A stretch of 64,000 nt of DNA. It comes from Rahnella bonaserana. GTDB lineage: Bacteria; Pseudomonadota; Gammaproteobacteria; Enterobacterales; Enterobacteriaceae. The stretch covers positions 124,001-188,000 of the forward strand of contig NZ_JAFMOW010000060.1 in assembly GCF_019049675.1 (NCBI RefSeq), given 5' to 3'. Of this stretch, positions 61,801 through 64,000 are shown piece after piece. Position numbers and translations under genes: made by a program. How positions within the stretch are numbered: the stretch's first letter is position 1; each line of letters starts with the position of its first letter. The notes under the pieces are model-generated. The model did not search any database. It worked only from the letters and a program-made list of their open reading frames with translations, and was not told the DNA's origin.

Positions 61801-63405
61801 TTAAGCACAAAGCACTGCCGCGCGCGCAGGATCAATGGAAACCAATCCGGCGAGTAGCGTGTCCATTTCGAGGATGAGTTTTGCTTTATCAGTATCGCCA
61901 CGCTGGAATTGCATTCTCAGCAGTTTGAGTCGTCGTGCTTTTACTTCAAACAGCAGGGCCGGCTCCCATTGCTTCAGCGTGAGGCTATCTCCTGTGCTGT
62001 CCAGTTCTCCAAGTAAGTGGAGTGCCATTTCATTTTTTCCATATTGTTCAGCAACACGAGCCATGAGCAGCCGTATTAGCCAACGCTGGCGGGGTGTAGT
62101 GATCCCCGGGCGAATCTGCAACCAATTGAGTGCAGCTTCAATACCTTCACCGTCTGCCTGCGCCAGTGCTTCGGTTTCAAGCTGAAGAACATCTTCATCG
62201 CCACTTGCAGAGACTGCATTGGGTTCAGATTGCCATCGCCCGTCATTGTCCTGAATATCACGAGCGATCCAGCCTGAGGTCACTTCGTCGGCAAAGGGTG
62301 TACCGTCACTGTAGGCGAGCGTTTCGAGTCCCGGTAAACGAAGCAGCAATAACCGCAGATCCTGCTCGATAAATTCTGCCAAGCTATCATAAGGCGCCCC
62401 CGATTTGCTGAGTGCCTGGTGCAAGTACCATTGAATATCCAGCCAGAAATGGTTCACGCCTTCAGTAAACATCCTATCTGCATTTTCCAGTAATTCGCTC
62501 CAGCTTTGTTGCAGATACAGGCGTTTGAGTTGGGCACGGTAGTCAGTACGGGGTGGTACCAGGCGAGTACAACCTTTAGCGTCCAGCGGAGGGAGTTGGT
62601 CGACGGTGTCCCAGCGTATTGTAGTCATCAACCGGTGTCCTGATAGCCAGCCTTGTGGCTGGTCTCGCAGGTACTGAGCTAACGCCTTAGCCTGATCGAG
62701 TAACTCACGACCAGACTGTATTACATTTAATGTCGGCATGTCCGGCGATATGGAGTGCGAATCAGACGTTGACTGACCGCCGCTATTTTGCGGAACAACG
62801 GCATCCAAGCCACCAGACTGAGCCAGTCGGGATTCAAGGGCATCATAAAGACCGCCCAACTGTGGTCGGTTTGCGTCTTCCCATGATGTAATAACGTCTT
62901 CAAACAGGGTGAGTGCAGCCAAAATGCGTTCAAACTTTGGCTTATCGACTTCGGGATACAGCGAAAGGCTGTCGAGGACTTTACTGCCTGCCAGCCACTC
63001 CATGGCAGCCCGCCGGCTATTTTTTCGTGATGGCAACAACTGGTCACCATAGCGAGAGACCAGTCCGCTCAACAGTTCCAGCCCTTCGGCCAGACCCGAT
63101 TCGCCGTCGCGATGCAATCGTGCCCAGAGATAATAAGTGGCTACCCTTACGTCTTTGCATACAGTGGTCAGTAATTTCTCCGCCAGTTGGCACACCAGTT
63201 CAGTATCCGCGCCAGAAAGCTTATTAACCTCTTCACGCATACGTTGAAAGTCATCGTCATACCCGGGATCTTCACCAGTTGCATTATCGCTGCTAACCGG
63301 GTTTAGCCATTTTTCCCACAGCGCTGTTTGCACTTTGGCCTTTTGCATCAATATATCTGGGTTTTCCTGTGGGCATAGCGCTAACAGGGTGTGTAATGTG
63401 GCCAT
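61801..63405 (-). CDS. tssA: TssA (ImpA/VasJ) T6SS assembly protein
   Basis: A 534-residue TssA-family protein. An N-terminal ImpA_N domain (YYLWARLHRDGESGLAEGLELLSGLVSRYGDQLLP, about 90-125, the conserved block) and a C-terminal VasJ-type domain (FEVKARRLKLLRMQFQRGDTDKAKLILEMDTLLAGL). TssA caps or primes the sheath assembly. The ORF begins with ATG 63405. Within this window the operon order from right to left is tssA, tssE, vasL, terminal gene. Confidence 0.85.
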   Translation of the reverse strand: MATLHTLLALCPQENPDILMQKAKVQTALWEKWLNPVSSDNATGEDPGYDDDFQRMREEVNKLSGADTELVCQLAEKLLTTVCKDVRVATYYLWARLHRDGESGLAEGLELLSGLVSRYGDQLLPSRKNSRRAAMEWLAGSKVLDSLSLYPEVDKPKFERILAALTLFEDVITSWEDANRPQLGGLYDALESRLAQSGGLDAVVPQNSGGQSTSDSHSISPDMPTLNVIQSGRELLDQAKALAQYLRDQPQGWLSGHRLMTTIRWDTVDQLPPLDAKGCTRLVPPRTDYRAQLKRLYLQQSWSELLENADRMFTEGVNHFWLDIQWYLHQALSKSGAPYDSLAEFIEQDLRLLLLRLPGLETLAYSDGTPFADEVTSGWIARDIQDNDGRWQSEPNAVSASGDEDVLQLETEALAQADGEGIEAALNWLQIRPGITTPRQRWLIRLLMARVAEQYGKNEMALHLLGELDSTGDSLTLKQWEPALLFEVKARRLKLLRMQFQRGDTDKAKLILEMDTLLAGLVSIDPARAAVLCA

Positions 63406-63605
63406 GGGACATTCCTTTTCGTTATGGCATTTTTAATGTGGCGTGGCTGGGAAATACAAATTTCTGGATTAATAATTGAAACCTTTTCAAACTCTACTTC
63501 GGAGTTGAAAACTCCTATTTCAACAATGGCTATTGTTTTCTAGGATGAGCAATAGTCCATATCTGTGGTTTCTTTTCAACGTAGAAAGTAAATCGATGAA
63601 AGCTT
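63406..63605. other. AT-rich spacer upstream of tssA
   Basis: About 200 bases, AT-rich, with no gene. It may hold a promoter for the tssA operon section. Confidence 0.4.
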
Positions 63606-64000
63606 TTAGTTGGTTAAAGTCTCTTTCTCCGGCCAGTTGTATAATTCTTCCGGTAATCCTTTCGGGAAAAAACCTTCCGGTGGTACATCGATAAATTCGC
63701 CTTCAACCCGGCGGATAAGGGTCCAGCCTGTTTTTGCCCACTTAGACTCTTTCCAACTGAATCTATGTTTACAAGTTTCTGCGTCAAACCATTCGTTACG
63801 CTGAATGCCCTGCCGAGCATCAGGTGATTCACCATAATCAGCTGGTAAAAATCGAGCTGCCGAAAAATCAACATCAGGTAAATATATTCCAGTTTGGATT
63901 GGTACATCTCCTTTTTTTATTCTCACGGATGAGTCAAGTATATAAAGAGGAATTTTTTTCGGAATTTTTATATATGGGCGCACACAATTATCACTATATG
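63606..64000 (-). CDS. Partial unknown protein at the right edge
   Basis: A minus-strand gene ending at 63606. A possible GTG start lies at 63983, but the frame stays open to the edge (upstream codons read YSDNC), so the 5' end is probably missing. The visible 125 residues include IPKKIPLYILDSSVRIKKGDVP, GIYLPDVDFSAARFLPADYGE and FPKGLPEELYNWPEKE. Trp-rich and AT-rich, beside T6SS genes, it could be an effector-linked or immunity protein, but I recognise no family. Confidence 0.5.
   Translation of the reverse strand, partial: YSDNCVRPYIKIPKKIPLYILDSSVRIKKGDVPIQTGIYLPDVDFSAARFLPADYGESPDARQGIQRNEWFDAETCKHRFSWKESKWAKTGWTLIRRVEGEFIDVPPEGFFPKGLPEELYNWPEKETLTN

Overview
The window looks like chromosomal DNA of a gamma-proteobacterium of the order Enterobacterales. 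Gene content (ytfH/qorB, a YmgB/AriR-type protein, idi, vdcBCD, smvAR, a mig-14 homologue, a CioAB-type bd oxidase and type VI secretion genes) and Shine-Dalgarno use fit a Rahnella/Serratia/Ewingella-like member of Yersiniaceae. That genus-level guess is inference. I see no rRNA, tRNA, CRISPR array or intact mobile element. Two AT-rich patches, about 1-2.75 kb and 52.6-53.8 kb, plus the last 600 bases, stand out from the GC-richer remainder and look like acquired DNA.

Layout. 0-2.7 kb: mig-14-like resistance gene, a LysR regulator and an IS3-family transposase relic. 2.7-9.4 kb: an SMR pump, a MASE1-PAS sensor overlapping a membrane protein with a permuted papain-like domain, two GNATs, a threonine-rich micro-peptide ahead of an isochorismatase-family gene, and a DUF3290/DUF421 pair. 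9.4-15.3 kb: a cofactor-free-dioxygenase-like alpha/beta hydrolase under a large palindrome, an SMP-30/SDR operon with a divergent LysR, and a LysR/oxidoreductase pair. 15.4-21.2 kb: an ABC importer with a double-length permease but no binding protein, an amidohydrolase and an ABM-domain membrane protein. 21.3-25.1 kb: ytfH/qorB, an AriR-like gene, a P-loop kinase, idi and a MarR regulator. 25.2-27.5 kb: vdcBCD, non-oxidative hydroxybenzoate decarboxylase. 27.9-34.7 kb: peptide symporter, GPH sugar symporter with a GH31 glycosidase, and exported msrB-msrA.

34.7-40.1 kb is a sugar cluster: SorC regulator, LacD-like aldolase, an unusual P-loop kinase and an ascorbate-type PTS (EIIA, EIIB, EIIC). 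40.2-42.2 kb encodes MesD and MesX, a reduced methionine synthase system. 42.5-45.2 kb has a coupled ABM/ACT/winged-helix operon facing an MFS gene. 45.4-52.6 kb is a complete non-phosphorylative L-fucose pathway: permease, mutarotase, dehydrogenase, lactonase, dehydratase, second dehydrogenase, FAH-type hydrolase and GntR regulator.

52.7-53.6 kb carries a YopT-like (C58) cysteine protease in AT-rich DNA. 54-56.2 kb is smvA-smvR with three copies of one inverted-repeat operator. 56.2-58.9 kb is the CioAB bd oxidase operon with a DUF2474 small protein and an FNR-type box upstream. 59.4-63.4 kb is the distal end of a T6SS operon (TssA, TssE, VasL and a small protein) read leftward, with a partial unknown gene at the right edge.
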